A stretch of 64,000 nucleotides of DNA from CAVPNY01 sp963706905 (GTDB lineage Bacteria; Chloroflexota; Anaerolineae; Anaerolineales; UBA4823): assembly GCA_963706905.1 (NCBI GenBank), contig CAVPNY010000015.1:124001-188000 (forward strand). The letters run 5' to 3'. Each line of letters opens with the position of its first letter. The stretch's first letter is position 1. The translations under genes were made by a program, and so were the position numbers. Under the pieces are notes generated by a model that saw only the letters and a list, made by a program, of their open reading frames with translations, was not told the origin of the DNA and did no database searches. Below are positions 62,992 to 64,000 of the stretch, piece by piece.

Positions 62992-64000
62992 AGACAGCTC
63001 CTTCTTTTACCAGTGTAATCATCGCCGCGGAGGCGGCAGCTTTGGCATGTGCAACCGTATCAGGGATATCCTTCGCTCCCTGGCAACACCCCGCCAGGAA
63101 GATCCCCGGTAGACTGCTTTCAACGGTGCGGATTTTCGGATGGCTCTCCAGGAAATACCCGTCTGTGCCCCGTTCCAGATGGAGCAACTGTGCGAGATCC
63201 CCCGCATCCTGGCGAGGGACCATCCCAACAGCCAGGACGACCAGGTCGGCTTCAACCTCAACTTGTTCACCTAATAAAGTGTCTTCTGCCCGGACGACGA
63301 CACGATCGCCGCGTTTGTTGATCTCCGAAGGATTTCCCCGGCGGTACATCACGCCTTCATGGAGCACGCGGTCATAAAATTCTTCGAAACCCTTGCCAAA
63401 AGCACGCACATCCATGTAAAAAACGGTGATCTCGGCGCCAGGCAGGCGATCATGCGCCAGGTGGGCTTGTTTGGCAACTGCCATGCAACACACTCGCGAG
63501 CAGTTCGGCAGCCCCAGACTTTGGTCGCGGGAACCGACACATTGGATAAACACCACCTTGCGAGGGGACTTGCCATCCAACAGGATCTTTCCGGCGGTTG
63601 GCCCTGAAGCAGACACCATGCGCTCAAACTCAAGGGTGGTCATCACCTGTGGATAGACACCGTAACCGAATTCAGGCTTAAGATGTGGATCGAAGACGTC
63701 AAATCCGGTCGCCACAATAATGGCGCCAACATCCAGTTCGAGGCGGGTGGGTCGGTCATCGTGGCGGATAGCTCCGCGCTGGCAGGCGGTGACGCACTGC
63801 ATACACTCTGAACAGACACCGCAGCTCAGGCAGCGCTTGGCTTCAGCCATGGCATCCTCGGCAGAAAAGCCGAGCTCAACTTCCTCAAAGCCAGAAACTC
63901 GTTGGGCGATGGGTAATTCGGCCATCACGGCGCGTTTCCCCCAGCGAACCGGAAGGGAAGTTTCGATTTCGATCTCTTCCGGCTTGGGCCAGGACGTCGC
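62978..64000 (-). CDS. HdrA-like FAD/Fe-S protein (partial, N-terminus off the right edge)
   Basis: The frame is open to the window edge. The visible part covers CLSCGVCSECMQCVTAC (Fe-S ligands), VFIQCVGSRDQSL-LPNCSRVCCM, FYMDVRAFGKGFEEFYDRV and an FAD-fold end, GIFLAGCCQGAKDIPDTVAHAKAAA. These segments are nearly the same as in the HdrA-like gene at 59807-61549, so the two are paralogues. An ATG at 63925-63928 exists, but the frame continues upstream with a conserved-looking segment, so the true start is outside the window. Confidence 0.88.
   Translation of the reverse strand, partial: ATSWPKPEEIEIETSLPVRWGKRAVMAELPIAQRVSGFEEVELGFSAEDAMAEAKRCLSCGVCSECMQCVTACQRGAIRHDDRPTRLELDVGAIIVATGFDVFDPHLKPEFGYGVYPQVMTTLEFERMVSASGPTAGKILLDGKSPRKVVFIQCVGSRDQSLGLPNCSRVCCMAVAKQAHLAHDRLPGAEITVFYMDVRAFGKGFEEFYDRVLHEGVMYRRGNPSEINKRGDRVVVRAEDTLLGEQVEVEADLVVLAVGMVPRQDAGDLAQLLHLERGTDGYFLESHPKIRTVESSLPGIFLAGCCQGAKDIPDTVAHAKAAASAAMITLVKEGAVYASN

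Overview
The window reads as a piece of a Chloroflexota chromosome, most likely class Anaerolineae. This is an inference from content, not from a marker gene. The clues are multidomain BTAD/STAND/WD40 proteins, lipoproteins with Thr/Pro/Ala-rich linkers after the lipobox, an Rrf2-pst cluster, DUF2804, TIGR03987 and Hdr-like redox modules. No rRNA, IS element, prophage or CRISPR array was found. Two tRNA genes (Gly, Met) and one tRNA-like 5' half are present.

Layout. 1-8 kb, minus strand: lipA (cut by the left edge), an NfeD/ClpP-class membrane protease, a TauE/SafE exporter, and a phosphate operon (Rrf2 regulator, pstS, pstC, pstA, pstB) with a perfect hairpin between pstS and pstC. 8.0-14.6 kb: two heavily frameshifted genes. 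The first is a secreted protein of 34-residue tandem repeats (exact 102-bp period). The second is a giant BTAD-nSTAND1 NTPase-TM-WD40 protein fused to a PnrA/BMP-type substrate-binding domain. A strong terminator at 14.65 kb separates them from a three-gene set, UbiD decarboxylase plus aconitase-X large and small subunits. That set is the signature of the archaeal-type mevalonate pathway (phosphomevalonate dehydratase plus anhydromevalonate phosphate decarboxylase).

17.7-22.5 kb: TIGR03987 membrane protein, Nudix hydrolase, and an overlapping pair (AAA-GAF-SpoIIE phosphatase and STAND-like ATPase). 22.8-35.9 kb holds mostly single-gene units: a secreted lysozyme-fold protein, tRNA genes, a GT-87-like membrane protein, ABC-F, an APC permease, an ICMT-like methyltransferase, TauE-DDAH behind a good promoter and a structured leader, an M23 peptidase, RarD, a HAD-IIA phosphatase and DUF2804. 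35.9-41.9 kb: a second nSTAND1-TM-WD40 giant and a dienelactone hydrolase. 41.9-43.0 kb: Mug DNA glycosylase and a 98-aa unknown, divergent from a control region. That region carries the same 16-mer palindrome that lies in front of the M23 gene, a candidate LexA-type box.

43.2-51.7 kb: a LacI-controlled carbohydrate locus (binding protein, two permeases, two NagB-fold paralogues, PfkB kinase, UroD/MtaA-like protein). 51.8-53.8 kb: zinc alcohol dehydrogenase, adenosine-specific kinase, small unknown. 53.8-64 kb: a minus-strand redox operon (HdrA-like, HdrD/GlpC-like, PLDc_N, HdrA-like, two Fe-S proteins, acyl-CoA dehydrogenase, FrhB-like, FrdA/SdhA-like, two PPOX proteins). It probably forms an electron-transfer complex linking an acyl-CoA or fumarate-type reaction to Hdr-type flavin/Fe-S chemistry.

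Several otherwise conserved genes (ABC-F, APC permease, second STAND protein, dienelactone hydrolase, first NagB-like) carry one frameshift each. The 8.2-14.6 kb block carries more than ten. The single ones may be sequencing indels; the cluster may be genuine decay.
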